Source of the DNA: SIRX01 sp965214475
GTDB taxonomy: Bacteria > Actinomycetota > Rubrobacteria > Rubrobacterales > Rubrobacteraceae
Direction of reading: 5' to 3'
Length of the DNA: 64,000 nucleotides
NCBI GenBank assembly: GCA_965214475.1
Contig: OZ243953.1
Span: 2,170,001-2,234,000, forward strand
Shown here: one piece after another, positions 52,756-61,627 of the stretch
Layout of the letters: every line of letters begins with the position of its first letter
How positions within the stretch are numbered: the first letter of the stretch is position 1
Made by a program: the position numbers and the translations under genes
Notes under the pieces: generated by a model
The model's input: only the letters and a program-made list of their open reading frames with translations
Database searches by the model: none
What the model was told of the DNA's origin: nothing

Positions 52756-53751
52756 TCAGCCGTCTTTGCCACCCAAAAGCTCTTTATAGAGAGCTTGGAT
52801 ATCCGGTGCGGGAGAGGCACCGTACAGATTCCTAAACGTACTTTCGCACAACTGGTACTGGTGTAGCGCCCTTTCCCGGAGGCCGAGACGAGTGTAACAA
52901 CGCATTAGGGACCGGTAGCTCTCTTCGTGGTACCGGTCTTTCTCCAGCAGCCGGTAGCGGCTATCTATGGCTTTCTGAAGCTGCCCGGCCCGCACGTAAT
53001 GATTGGCGAGCCGGTCTAGCATGTCCACGTAGGCGTTTATCAGGCGCTCACGCTCGATGACGGTCCAGTCTTCGTAGAGATTCTCTAAAAGGTAATCTCC
53101 CCGGTAGAGCCCTATAGCCCTCTCATACTCCGAAACCGCCCCCTGCTGCAGCACTCTTTCTAACAACTTCCCGCGTTCGTATCGGACATCGAACTCCTCT
53201 ACGTCGGACGATATTCGAATTTTCGGGGAAAGTCGATAGTGGCCTTTTTCCAGGAGCACAGACTCGCGAGAAAGCGTGGATGGAGATTTCTCCAAAATCT
53301 GACGCAAGGAGTAGACAGCGGAGTTGAGCGACCAACGAGCTTTCTTAACGTTCGACTCCGGCCATAACCACTCCATCAGTAGATCCTTGGAAACAAGGCG
53401 GCCTCTACGGGCCAGAAGGCATTTGAAGATGGCGATAGCCTTACTGTTATGCCCCAGGTCTATAGCCTTTCCTCGACTATATACTCCGAAGCCGCCAAGG
53501 AAACAGACTCGCAGATCAAACGCACAGCCCTTTTCGTCTTCTCCAAACTCCCGAGCGACCGTTTCTGGATTCAAGTTTTCCGAAATCGCGGCAATGGAAC
53601 TCACCCGATCGTCCTCAGCAGAGATCCTGGAGTCCACACGAGTATCTGTGAAGAACCCGGGGAGCAACTTTCTACCAAATAAAACATTCGTACGATCGCT
53701 CCTCTCTGACATGAGGAGCGCGCTACTGAGAGATGAGCCACGCCGCAGCAC
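52756..53751 (-). CDS. BTAD/SARP-like transcriptional regulator B
   Basis: 331 residues from a GTG at 53751; an ATG at 53712 is the alternative. It has the same winged helix (FLGGFGVYSRGKAIDLGHNSKAIAIFKCLLARR...LLMEWLWPES) and BTAD (DVEEFDVRYERGKLLERV, ENLYEDWTVIERERLINAYVDML) as regulator A, but lacks A's long N-terminal helical region. A short reading frame and a 13-base stretch shared with A's leader occur upstream. Probably the product of an old duplication. Confidence 0.85.
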   Translation of the reverse strand: MLRRGSSLSSALLMSERSDRTNVLFGRKLLPGFFTDTRVDSRISAEDDRVSSIAAISENLNPETVAREFGEDEKGCAFDLRVCFLGGFGVYSRGKAIDLGHNSKAIAIFKCLLARRGRLVSKDLLMEWLWPESNVKKARWSLNSAVYSLRQILEKSPSTLSRESVLLEKGHYRLSPKIRISSDVEEFDVRYERGKLLERVLQQGAVSEYERAIGLYRGDYLLENLYEDWTVIERERLINAYVDMLDRLANHYVRAGQLQKAIDSRYRLLEKDRYHEESYRSLMRCYTRLGLRERALHQYQLCESTFRNLYGASPAPDIQALYKELLGGKDG

Positions 53752-53754
53752 CCC

Positions 53755-53790
53755 CTACGATATAATCCGTAGTAGGGCGAGCGTCTTCAT
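53755..53790 (-). other. Upstream open reading frame in the regulator B leader
   Basis: ATG 53790 with GAGGGA upstream encodes MKTLALLRIIS and stops at 53757-53755, four bases before the regulator B GTG. Its stop region (TAGGGGG) is also the only ribosome site for the GTG. Further up (minus strand, near 53820-53832), GGCTACCAACCAG repeats 13 bases of the riboswitch 3' side at regulator A. Confidence 0.4.
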
Positions 53791-53929
53791 TCCCTCAAAA
53801 ACCTCTGGAGAAACCGCTCCTGGTTGGTAGCCGGACGGGCCGGTCTCTCCGGAGGCCCCGGATCGGAGACGCTCCTCTTTTTCAGCTTACTCTCTCAGTC
53901 TACAGCATCCAACCCCAGGTAAGCAAATG

Positions 53930-53958
53930 TTTACTTTAAGTGTCGAGACAAGTAGAAT
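53930..53958 (+). promoter_or_regulatory. lexA promoter with palindrome in the spacer
   Basis: TTTACT (53930-53935) and TAGAAT (53953-53958) are 17 bases apart. TGTCGAGACA (53941-53950) lies centrally in the spacer and is a plausible LexA operator, although it is not the GAAC-N4-GTTC box of other actinobacteria. Confidence 0.5.
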
Positions 53959-54008
53959 ACGTTACTCAAGGTCTTTGGACGAGTTTATGCCGGCAAGGAG
54001 GAAATACG

Positions 54009-54638
54009 TTGGGAGAGGAGCTAGGGGTGCGGGGAGTAGAGATTCTCGGTTTTCTGGCGCGCCGCGGCATGCGCGGCGAGAGCTCCCCGAGCCAGCGGGA
54101 GGTGGCTTCCGCCGTGGGATTCAAAAGTTCGCGTAGCGCACACGTGCATCTAGCGAAGTTGGAAGAGGGTGGCTACATCGAGCGTGAGACCAGCCAGGCG
54201 AGGGGAACAAAGTTGACCCGGAGAGGTTGGGGCGTCGCACTGGCGGAAACTCCGCTGTTGGGACGAATAGCCGCTGGGCGCGGTTTGGAGGCCGTATCGG
54301 TCGGGGACGAAGCTTATTCGCTAGTCGCGGAACTCTTGATCTCCCGCTCCGGCAGGGAGCGCTACCTCTTGCGGGTGGTGGGACAGAGTATGGTGGAGGC
54401 CGGCATAGAAGAAGGAGACTTGCTCGTCGTCGAGGAGAACGAATCTCCCCCGGAAGGAACCGTTGCGATAGCGCTCCTCGACGGGGGCGAAGAGGTTACG
54501 GTAAAGCGTCTGTACCGGGAGAATGGCCTTATAAGGCTACAGGCGGAGAACCCCGCACACGACGACATAGTGGTATCCGCAGAGAAAGTGCTGATACAGG
54601 GACAGGTGGTTTACGTGATACATCCGCCCCGAATGTGA
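54009..54638 (+). CDS. lexA: SOS-response repressor LexA
   Basis: 209 residues from a TTG at 54009 with AAGGAGG 7 bases upstream. An N-terminal winged HTH is followed by an S24 protease domain: the scissile Ala-Gly in GRIAAGRG, nucleophile Ser in LRVVGQSMVEAGIEEGD, and catalytic Lys in VTVKRLY. RecA-stimulated self-cleavage would derepress DNA-repair genes. The HTH (SQREVASAVGFKSSRSAHVHLAKLEEGGYI) has the usual spacing. A frame to 53940 would cross the promoter. Confidence 0.93.
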   Translation: MGEELGVRGVEILGFLARRGMRGESSPSQREVASAVGFKSSRSAHVHLAKLEEGGYIERETSQARGTKLTRRGWGVALAETPLLGRIAAGRGLEAVSVGDEAYSLVAELLISRSGRERYLLRVVGQSMVEAGIEEGDLLVVEENESPPEGTVAIALLDGGEEVTVKRLYRENGLIRLQAENPAHDDIVVSAEKVLIQGQVVYVIHPPRM

Positions 54639-54657
54639 CCCGGCCAAGCAGAAAAAC

Positions 54658-54675
54658 GCCCGACAGCTTTCGGGC
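54658..54675 (-). terminator. Terminator-like hairpin (minus-strand U-run)
   Basis: GCCCGA and TCGGGC (54658-54663, 54670-54675) pair, and the minus strand reads GTTTTT just after the stem. It could end a long transcript from rex or protect lexA from antisense reading. Confidence 0.5.
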
Positions 54676-54970
54676 ACACGGATTTATGTATGCTTAGTTA
54701 CACAAATATATGTGATTCGTACATATTTGCGAAAAGTTTCTAGATTTCCAGTGACAAGGCCTTTACAAAGTGTAGCGAGCGAGGTACCATACTTTCAGTC
54801 GGTTGGTGCGAAACCAGATCGACACAATTAAAGAGACCGGGGCGCTATTCCTCCTTTCCCTTTCCCCACCTATCACCCCTTTAGCGCACCGGTCTCTTCT
54901 TCTTTCTCCCAAAGCTATCAGCAGGTCAGCAAACTACGGGCGACGGGCGTGTGCCGGCCGGGACGTGAAA

Positions 54971-54996
54971 GCGGCTCCCGGTTTGCCGAGAGCCGC
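54971..54996 (-). terminator. Terminator after rex
   Basis: GCGGCTC and GAGCCGC form a perfect 7-base stem; on the minus strand TTTCA follows. It lies 38 bases after the rex stop. Confidence 0.55.
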
Positions 54997-55034
54997 AGAA
55001 GTTGAGGTACTGAGTTGCTGTCTAGCTGACTGTC

Positions 55035-55670
55035 CTAGGATGCCTCTCCGACCTGGGTGAGGTAGTAGAGGGTGTGCATGAGTTGGGCGGTTGGGTCTAT
55101 GCGGTGTACGTCTACGTCGGAAGGGACGTGGAGCAGTACGTCGGTGTAGTTGAGGATGACCCGGATACCGGCGTCTACCATCTGGTCGGCGACGTCCTGG
55201 GCGGCGGCGGAAGGCGTGGCGACGATGCCGATGATCTCATCAGCGGCCGCGACGCTCTTTTTGAGCTCTTCGATATGTTTGACGACAACGTTTCCGACGG
55301 TGCGTCCGGCCTTATCCGGGTCGTTATCGAAGACGTCGTGGATCACGAACCCGCGCTTGGGCAGGATGGTGCTGCTGGCGATGGCACTCCCCAGGTTACC
55401 GGCGCCCACGAGGGCTATGTTGTAGGTCTGCCGCAGGCCCAAGATGTTCCGAACGGCCTCCACGAGGTCGTAAGCCTGGTAACCGACCCCCCGCGTACCG
55501 GAGAAGCCGATAGCGTTCAAGTCCCGGCGCACCTGCACGGGGTTTATGCCGGTAAAGTCCCCGAGCTCCTTGCTGGAAACCGCGTCGCGGCCTTCTTCTA
55601 TGAGCTGCTGGGTAACCCGAAGATACTTGGTGAGCCTGTTCGTCAGGCCCGGTTGTAGAGTGGTTCTCAC
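55035..55670 (-). CDS. rex: Redox-sensing transcriptional repressor Rex
   Basis: 211 residues from a GTG with AAGGAG 9 bases upstream. The N-terminal winged HTH contains SSKELGDFTGINPVQVRRDL, and the NAD(H)-binding Rossmann fold starts NIALVGAGNLGSAI. VNYTDVLLHVP-like (ILNYTDVLLHVPSDVDVH) is the usual C-terminal segment. Rex leaves DNA when NADH rises, inducing respiratory and fermentative genes. It is divergent from the GNAT gene, with a promoter overlapping TTGTTACAA. Confidence 0.95.
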   Translation of the reverse strand: MRTTLQPGLTNRLTKYLRVTQQLIEEGRDAVSSKELGDFTGINPVQVRRDLNAIGFSGTRGVGYQAYDLVEAVRNILGLRQTYNIALVGAGNLGSAIASSTILPKRGFVIHDVFDNDPDKAGRTVGNVVVKHIEELKKSVAAADEIIGIVATPSAAAQDVADQMVDAGIRVILNYTDVLLHVPSDVDVHRIDPTAQLMHTLYYLTQVGEAS

Positions 55671-55712
55671 CGTGTTGCTCCTTCTAAGGTTAAATTAGTC
55701 GATAGTGCGCGC

Positions 55713-55740
55713 ATTGTAACAAAATAGTACGCTCTTGCAA
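55713..55740 (-). promoter_or_regulatory. rex promoter
   Basis: On the minus strand TTGCAA (55740-55735) and TACAAT (55718-55713) are 16 bases apart. The -10 overlaps the palindrome TTGTTACAA, reminiscent of half of a Rex operator, so autoregulation is possible. Confidence 0.55.
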
Positions 55741-56021
55741 TAAAGATGCTCTTAGCCGCCCACAACTCAGTAAGCAAGGTAGGTTACAGTATTTTATGGG
55801 CAACTGCCGCAAATGGAGAGCCGTTTGGGAGGAGGGTATTAAAGCCGCGAATTGCCTGTTACTATTGCAGACGTGAACCTGTACCCCACAAAGCTTGAAG
55901 CAATCACCTTCTCGGGACGGCTCCCTCGACCGTCCTCGCCCCGACCGTCCAGTTAAGGACGTGCCCGGGGCTCAAAAGGGTTTCCGTTAGCAGGACAGGT
56001 TTTCGAATCGAGGGAACTTCG
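55741..56021. other. Intergenic region between rex and the GNAT gene
   Basis: About 280 bases. GGACGG and CCGTCC pair near 55916-55936. GAGGGA before 56022 is the ribosome site for the GNAT gene. I see no other gene or recognised RNA. Confidence 0.3.
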
Positions 56022-56987
56022 TTGGCTTTTACAACAGAAAAAGACGCAGAACCGGAAAAAAACATCGCGAAGGGTGGAATTCGTGCCGGGCACGATACCG
56101 TGCGGAATGCTAAGACGGGATTGCGTATTCGGCCTATGGACGGTGCGGACCTGGAACGTGTACAGGCGCTGCGGAGGGTCGTAAGCTGGGCGGCGGACCC
56201 CAGGGCCTTCGACCTCTTGCGAGGGATGCGCGACGCCCGTTGGTCGGTGACCGAGACCCGGAATGGAGACCTGGTCGGTATGATCGGGGCCGTTTCGCTC
56301 GGTGGTGTGGGGATAATCTGTCATCTTGCCGTCCACGATAGCTACCGGGGTTTCGGGCTCGGCGCGAGGCTGACCTCCTGGGCCGTCGCCTACTTGCGTT
56401 CCCGGGGAGTGACCATGATCCGGCTCTACTCCACCCTACAGGCCAAGAAGATCTACCGTACGGCGGGCTTCAGGCCAACGACGCCGCGCACCGTGTACCG
56501 GCTAGATGAGATAACGATGAAGCCACTAGCATTCAATGGAGGACATCGTGTCGAGACCCTTACCACAGGAGACTTACCCGAAGTGTACGGGTTGGATCTC
56601 TGGTCCAGTGGGGCGGACCGCTCGGCCCTGATCCTGGCTACTTTGAAGCTGCATCCCGGCCGGGGACTACTGGCGCGAGACTCTAGCGGACGGATAAAAG
56701 GCTATCTCATCCGTAGCTCCACGCCCCGCGCCGTTCACATTGGTCTTTTCGTGGCCGAGAACCCAGATGTGGCACGACTGCTGATGGACCATGCTCTCAA
56801 GAGTCAAACCACGCCCGTAGAGGTTACCGTCACCACACCGAGAGACACTTCAGCCCATCACCTTTTCGAGGAATTCGGCTTCGTGGGACACAAGGATCGA
56901 ATGCAGATGGAGCTCGGCGCAATCCCTGTGATGTACAGGAGGACTGGACTGGAGCACTACGGAACCACGCCGTACCTGGCGACATAA
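56022..56987 (+). CDS. GNAT family N-acetyltransferase, two-domain
   Basis: 321 residues from a TTG after GAGGGA. The first half is a GNAT fold: the acetyl-CoA loop is SYRGFGLGARLTSWAVAYL (R/Q-x-x-G-x-G/A pattern) with VTMIRLYSTLQAKKIYRTAGF. The second half (~160-321) resembles the YitH-type C-terminal acetyltransferase-like domain (LDLWSSGADRSALILATL). The acceptor is unknown. Confidence 0.82.
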   Translation: MAFTTEKDAEPEKNIAKGGIRAGHDTVRNAKTGLRIRPMDGADLERVQALRRVVSWAADPRAFDLLRGMRDARWSVTETRNGDLVGMIGAVSLGGVGIICHLAVHDSYRGFGLGARLTSWAVAYLRSRGVTMIRLYSTLQAKKIYRTAGFRPTTPRTVYRLDEITMKPLAFNGGHRVETLTTGDLPEVYGLDLWSSGADRSALILATLKLHPGRGLLARDSSGRIKGYLIRSSTPRAVHIGLFVAENPDVARLLMDHALKSQTTPVEVTVTTPRDTSAHHLFEEFGFVGHKDRMQMELGAIPVMYRRTGLEHYGTTPYLAT

Positions 56988-57124
56988 TCCGGTGCAGTCT
57001 TTAGCCGATAAAAGAACGTCAAATAGCGTGCGTTGCAACCCGATCGAAACATCTCCTCAAGTTATACGCAAGAATTCTCTTCTATAATGCGCGTCATGTT
57101 AAGTAAGGGAAGTTCTCTCCGGGC

Positions 57125-58132
57125 GTGAAGCTGTACGCTATTTTTCCGCTGGTTGCACTGCTCGCAGCGACGCTCGTCGCTGGCTGCGCCACCGCAAACC
57201 CTGTTAGAAGCGAGCTGGAATCAACCGCCGATACGGATCTCGGAGAAGCTGCAGAACAGACAACGGTTGCGACTACCACGGGCGCGCCCCCGGACGCAGA
57301 GGCAACGACCGGGGTAGCTTCGACTACCAAGCAAACCGAAGTTCCGCAAGAAGAGACCTCTTCAACGAATCCAGCCGATGAAAGTTTTATGGCGTCTCCG
57401 TCAACGCAGTTTTCCAGGGCCCCTTTCATCGCAGATCCGCAAGCCCGCGGCGGCGAAGGCTACGGGGCAGACAACATACTGGGTATCCGGTACGGCATAC
57501 ACGAGGGTTGCGAACGGGTCGTCATAGACCTTGGAGCCGGGGATCAGCCCGCCGGGTCGGTGCCGGAGTGGGTATTGAGTAGCCCGACCGGAGACGGTGT
57601 TTTGCGCGTCACGGTGCCCTCTGTAAGCACGACCAGGGTTTCCGACGGTGTTTTCAGCGGTTCTTTGCTCAAGAACTTCCACGTCGTGCGCGCCCCGGAA
57701 GGCGGCATGTTCGTGGACGTTTTCGCGGAGTCGGCCTTCACTTACAGGGTGATAGAGTTGCTGGACCCGGCCCGGATCGTCGTGGACTTCAAGCCGTCGG
57801 ACACGACCCTGGATCTCCCCCTGCCCGCGGAGAGCGCGAACACCGTCCTCGTAGAGCCCCGCCGGGGGTCGCGGGTGAGCGGCTCGCTAACCCTCAGTGG
57901 ATACTCCCGTAATCCGGAAGCCTCCAACACCATCGTCCTGACCGACGCCTCTGGCAAAGAGTTCGTCCGGAATAATGTGATAAGCAACGACTGGACGGCC
58001 ACCTGGGGCTACTTCGAGACCACACTAGATTTGCCGCCGTTCAGCGGCCGCGTGACGCTCAAAGTCGGGGCCGAGAGCGCCCGCGACGGGACCTTCAAGG
58101 GGGTCGAGATCCCGGTGTCGGGAACTGAATAA
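57125..58132 (+). CDS. Envelope lipoprotein with AMIN-like and Gmad2-like domains
   Basis: 335 residues from a GTG. Lipobox LVAGC places the lipidated Cys at ~21, followed by a Thr/Glu-rich linker to ~95. Residues ~115-230 (GCERVVIDLGAGDQP...RVIELLDPARIVVDFKP) look like an AMIN-type cell-wall-targeting fold. Residues ~235-335 (VEPRRGSRVSGSLTLSGYSRNPEASNTI) match Gmad2-type Ig-like domains of spore and wall proteins. It is probably exposed at the envelope and may guide peptidoglycan enzymes such as the carboxypeptidase next door. Confidence 0.75.
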   Translation: MKLYAIFPLVALLAATLVAGCATANPVRSELESTADTDLGEAAEQTTVATTTGAPPDAEATTGVASTTKQTEVPQEETSSTNPADESFMASPSTQFSRAPFIADPQARGGEGYGADNILGIRYGIHEGCERVVIDLGAGDQPAGSVPEWVLSSPTGDGVLRVTVPSVSTTRVSDGVFSGSLLKNFHVVRAPEGGMFVDVFAESAFTYRVIELLDPARIVVDFKPSDTTLDLPLPAESANTVLVEPRRGSRVSGSLTLSGYSRNPEASNTIVLTDASGKEFVRNNVISNDWTATWGYFETTLDLPPFSGRVTLKVGAESARDGTFKGVEIPVSGTE

Positions 58133-58266
58133 CCACACGGCCTCTAGGCCTCGACGTTCGATTGCCCCCCGAGAGTTTGTGTATCGTCCAAAAGATGCGG
58201 AATTTCAAAAAGACTCAGGCGCAGAAGAACTAGACACTACAAGCATACTGCGGTACGTTTTACGCT

Positions 58267-59109
58267 ATGCTCCGCAAGATACAGAATTTATCGGTCGAGC
58301 GAGCCTACGCGTTCACCTGGAAGATCACCCTCTTAGTATTGCTTTGTCTTGCTCTCGTTTCAGGCCTCATTATCGTGGAAGTTATGAATTATAGCAAGGT
58401 GAACGGCAGTAAGGTGAGTACAGTAATGCGACCATACACCGAAGCTATAGAATCCCCCAGCCCCGAGGATACGCTCGCGGATGGCGTCCCGGAAGATGCC
58501 ACAAAAGAAGTTGCGCAGACCACTGACTGCGGGGATCTGCTGTTGATGGTGGGTCCGGACCATACCCTGACATCGGACTACGTGCCCCCGGATCTGGTCT
58601 ACCTGAGCACCTACGGTATACCGGCCAGAGGAGCTGAAGACATGCTGCGCGAGGAAGCGGCCATGCAAGTGGCAAGCCTGGTCTCGGATGCCGCCGAAGA
58701 TGGCATAGAAGTGCTGGTCGCTTCCGGGTACCGGTCGTATTGGGAGCAGAACGGAACGTTCGAGTGGTTCAAGAACGAATACGGAGAAGACGCCGGCAAA
58801 CTCAGCGTGCCCCCCGGTCAGAGCGAACACCAACTCGGGACCGCGGTGGACTTCACGAGCTCCGACACGAATTACGAGTTAGTCCCCGAATTCGCACAGA
58901 CGAGCGCCGGCAGGTGGCTGACGGAGCACGCAGCCCAACACGGGTTCGTCCTGTCCTACGGAAAGGATCAAGGAGCCACCACCGGCGTCAGCTACGAGCC
59001 TTGGCACTACCGGTACGTAGGTGTCGAGAACTCCCTCCGAATCGAAGCGGCCGAAGGAAATCCGACCTCTTTCTACCGTGAAGGCACATCGCTTTGTTAC
59101 CGACCCTGA
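58267..59109 (+). CDS. VanY-type D-alanyl-D-alanine carboxypeptidase
   Basis: 280 residues with one N-terminal membrane anchor (~18-45). The M15B zinc-peptidase motifs are SGYRSYWEQ, SEHQLGTAVDF (His and Asp ligands) and EPWHYRYVG (base and His ligand). It trims the terminal D-Ala from cell-wall stem peptides outside the membrane. No van resistance genes are near, so it is housekeeping wall maturation. No ribosome site is visible before the ATG. Confidence 0.9.
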   Translation: MLRKIQNLSVERAYAFTWKITLLVLLCLALVSGLIIVEVMNYSKVNGSKVSTVMRPYTEAIESPSPEDTLADGVPEDATKEVAQTTDCGDLLLMVGPDHTLTSDYVPPDLVYLSTYGIPARGAEDMLREEAAMQVASLVSDAAEDGIEVLVASGYRSYWEQNGTFEWFKNEYGEDAGKLSVPPGQSEHQLGTAVDFTSSDTNYELVPEFAQTSAGRWLTEHAAQHGFVLSYGKDQGATTGVSYEPWHYRYVGVENSLRIEAAEGNPTSFYREGTSLCYRP

Positions 59110-59172
59110 AAAGCATCCACCGGGCCCGCGCTCCGGAGCCCGATACAAGAACGTAAACCCGCTTAACGTCCG

Positions 59173-60765
59173 CTACCGGAGTGATTCGACGAAGTACTCG
59201 GCGTTTAGAGGCTCTCCGGTGGACCGGAGCACGGTATCCTGCCAGCTCTCGCGGGCGCCGGGGCCGAAGAAGGACTCGAGCAGGTAGCGGCCGGCGGCTT
59301 CGTTCTCGTAGAACGGGCCGTGGGTGATGTAACTCTCCAGGTAGTTCCTTAGCTGGGCGGCGATGAGGGTGCCGAGTACGTAGTTGTGATAGTAGACCGG
59401 TGCTAGGGCTACGTGGAGCTTGGCGGCCCAGTCGGGCTCGTCCCGATCCGCCGGACGTTGCACGAGCTGTAGCTTCTCTACCAGGTCCCACCAGACGGTG
59501 TTCAGGTCTTCCCGGTCCGGGCCTGCGTAGAGTGCCTGCTCGAAGTGGAACATTACGAGCGCCCACCGGATGAAAACGAGCCTCTCGGCCCGACTTCGAG
59601 CACGTAGCTTGTCTCTTTCCACCTCCTCTTCGGGCACCCCGGCGACGTGCGAGAGCCAGCCGGGATCTTCCGACAAGGCTCCCATCATGAGGGCGATGGC
59701 CTCGGTAGTGTTTATGTGGGCTATAGAGCGCAGCAGGTAGGGGAGCCTCGGGTTTATGTTCTTGTCGTAGACGGCGTGGCCGAACTCGTGGAGCATGGTG
59801 TTGGCCCAGTAGGCGTCGGATCGGAGGTTGGCGAGCACCCGCACGTCATACGGATATTCCCGGCCGACCGAGAGGCAGAAAGCGTGCTGGTCTTTGCCCT
59901 CCCGCTCGTAGAGCTCGCTCCGGGCCAGAACGCCCCGTACGTCTAGGCCCAACGAGTCGTAGGTCTCGCGGGTGAGCTCCTTTAGGTCCTTGTCCTCGAA
60001 ATAGCGGTCCACGTTCAAGTCGCCGGTCTCCGGAGGTTCTTGAAAAAATGGGTCTGAAAGGTGCCACGGCATGAGAGTTTCGGTGTTGAATTTCTCTTTC
60101 AGGTCGGCGTCGAGGTTTTCTTTTAGTTCACGGAACGGGGCCTCGGTCGCGGATTCCAGGTCGCCCATGATCCGGGCGAGCTCTCCGGCGTCTATCTCTT
60201 GTAAATCCAGGGACCGATAATAGTGGTTCTCGTACCCGGCGTCGCGGGCTAACCGGTTCCGGAGGCGGGCCAACTCCCTTACCGTCTCTTCTACCTCTCG
60301 GCCGACGGTTTTGGAGGCTTCCCAGGCTTCTTGGCGTAGCGCAACGTCTCCGGAAGCGCGGAGTATGTCCCGGACTTCGTTCTCTCCGACTTCTTTGCCT
60401 GCGACCTGTGCGCGATGGTTGCTGTACGTGGCGTTGGCTTGCGCCTCGAGGTTCTCTATGCGCTCCAGAACCTCGGAGTCTCCCTGCCGGTCGGCGTAGG
60501 TCCGGTAGAGTACCTCGACCTGACGCCGGAGCAACAGGTTTTCGAGAGAATCCCGGTCTTCGTACCAGCCTCGAACCATTTCGTACTCGGCCTTGTCGAA
60601 GAAGAGGCGGTTGTACTCGTTTCCGGCGCGGACCAATTCCTGCTGGGCTTCTTCTGTGCCGGTGGTCGCCAGATTCCACCAGGCTTCGCTAACGGCCTTC
60701 TCGACCGGGGCGACGCGCTCTTCGAAACGGCGTAGGAAGTTCTCGATCTCGACTGTAGAAGTCAT
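59173..60765 (-). CDS. HEXXH metallopeptidase of the M3/M2 (oligopeptidase) group
   Basis: 530 residues from the ATG at 60765, which has GAGGA just upstream; a TTG at 60777 is less likely. Zinc motif TMLHEFGHAVYD at ~325-336 with the third ligand Glu ~25 residues later in NTTEAIALMMGAL. An all-helical cleft fold typical of oligopeptidases surrounds it. No signal peptide, so it acts on cytoplasmic peptides. The spacing and EAIxLxxG motif lie between M2 and M3 families. Confidence 0.82.
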   Translation of the reverse strand: MTSTVEIENFLRRFEERVAPVEKAVSEAWWNLATTGTEEAQQELVRAGNEYNRLFFDKAEYEMVRGWYEDRDSLENLLLRRQVEVLYRTYADRQGDSEVLERIENLEAQANATYSNHRAQVAGKEVGENEVRDILRASGDVALRQEAWEASKTVGREVEETVRELARLRNRLARDAGYENHYYRSLDLQEIDAGELARIMGDLESATEAPFRELKENLDADLKEKFNTETLMPWHLSDPFFQEPPETGDLNVDRYFEDKDLKELTRETYDSLGLDVRGVLARSELYEREGKDQHAFCLSVGREYPYDVRVLANLRSDAYWANTMLHEFGHAVYDKNINPRLPYLLRSIAHINTTEAIALMMGALSEDPGWLSHVAGVPEEEVERDKLRARSRAERLVFIRWALVMFHFEQALYAGPDREDLNTVWWDLVEKLQLVQRPADRDEPDWAAKLHVALAPVYYHNYVLGTLIAAQLRNYLESYITHGPFYENEAAGRYLLESFFGPGARESWQDTVLRSTGEPLNAEYFVESLR

Positions 60766-60796
60766 GCGGTTCCTCAATTCGGGTATGAAATGTTCT

Positions 60797-61615
60797 TTAG
60801 CGACGGGCGTTCTGGTCGCGGCGTTTGCCGAGCCAGATCACCACGAACAGGGCGATTATGCCCAGGGTGATGTATTGCAAGAGCCCCTCGGGAGGTCCCT
60901 GGCCTCCTACGATGAGCGCGGCCACAAAGACCAGCGCCACCGCGGCGTAGCCTGCGGCCCGGAAGGCGAAATACGCGGCGATTACCCCAGCCGCGGTGTA
61001 AAGGATGGGCATGAGCGGCGAGAGAATCTCGATCCCCTCCATAACTCCTGCGGGAACCGCTCCGCTGGCCCACAGCCCGATCTGGCCCATAGCCACGAAA
61101 GCCACGAGCGCGGCGAAAAAGGAGACGGCGCCGGTCGTCCAGGTTATGGGTTCGGGGTCGAAGTCCTGCGGCTCGTACCAGCGGGCTTCGCTCTCGACCC
61201 GGTAGCGGCCCCGCGTGCGGCCTTGGCTCTGACTCCTGCCGTTGTTTCCACCGTCGGGTTGCGCTTTGCGCCCGAAGCGGCCTCGCAGCCGCTCGCCGAG
61301 ACCCGGCCCGCTCTGCGACTGGCGTTGTCGGCGACGGTTCGAGAGCTCATCCTCGGCTGAGTCGAAGTCTAGCTGCAGGCCCGCGAGTTGGTCGGCGGCG
61401 TGGGCGAGGTCCAGGGCCTCGTCGTGCTGCTGGCGACGGTTCGGGTCCGAGAGGACGGTGTTCGCTTCTTGCAGAAGGGCGAATTCCCGGGCGTTTCCAT
61501 CCGGCCGGTCCGGGTGGCGCTCCTTGGCGAGCTGACGATAAGCATTCTTGATCTCACTCTGGGAGGAGTTTCGGGAGACGCCGAGCACCTCATAATAGTT
61601 GACTTGATCCGCCAT
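60797..61615 (-). CDS. Membrane-anchored J-domain protein
   Basis: 272 residues. The J domain is complete: YYEVLGVSRNSSQSEIKNAYRQLAKERHPDRPDGN, with the essential HPD. A basic Gln/Arg linker is followed by three to four membrane spans (~155-265). It would recruit DnaK to the membrane; Zn-finger and substrate domains of DnaJ are lacking. It lies 12 bases downstream of queG. Confidence 0.85.
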   Translation of the reverse strand: MADQVNYYEVLGVSRNSSQSEIKNAYRQLAKERHPDRPDGNAREFALLQEANTVLSDPNRRQQHDEALDLAHAADQLAGLQLDFDSAEDELSNRRRQRQSQSGPGLGERLRGRFGRKAQPDGGNNGRSQSQGRTRGRYRVESEARWYEPQDFDPEPITWTTGAVSFFAALVAFVAMGQIGLWASGAVPAGVMEGIEILSPLMPILYTAAGVIAAYFAFRAAGYAAVALVFVAALIVGGQGPPEGLLQYITLGIIALFVVIWLGKRRDQNARR

Positions 61616-61627
61616 AGTCTTCCTATT

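Noticed and set aside
55713..55721. Full Rex operator upstream of rex
   Set aside because: Only TTGTTACAA is present; the usual TTGTG-N8-CACAA arrangement is not found, so a full site is not claimed.
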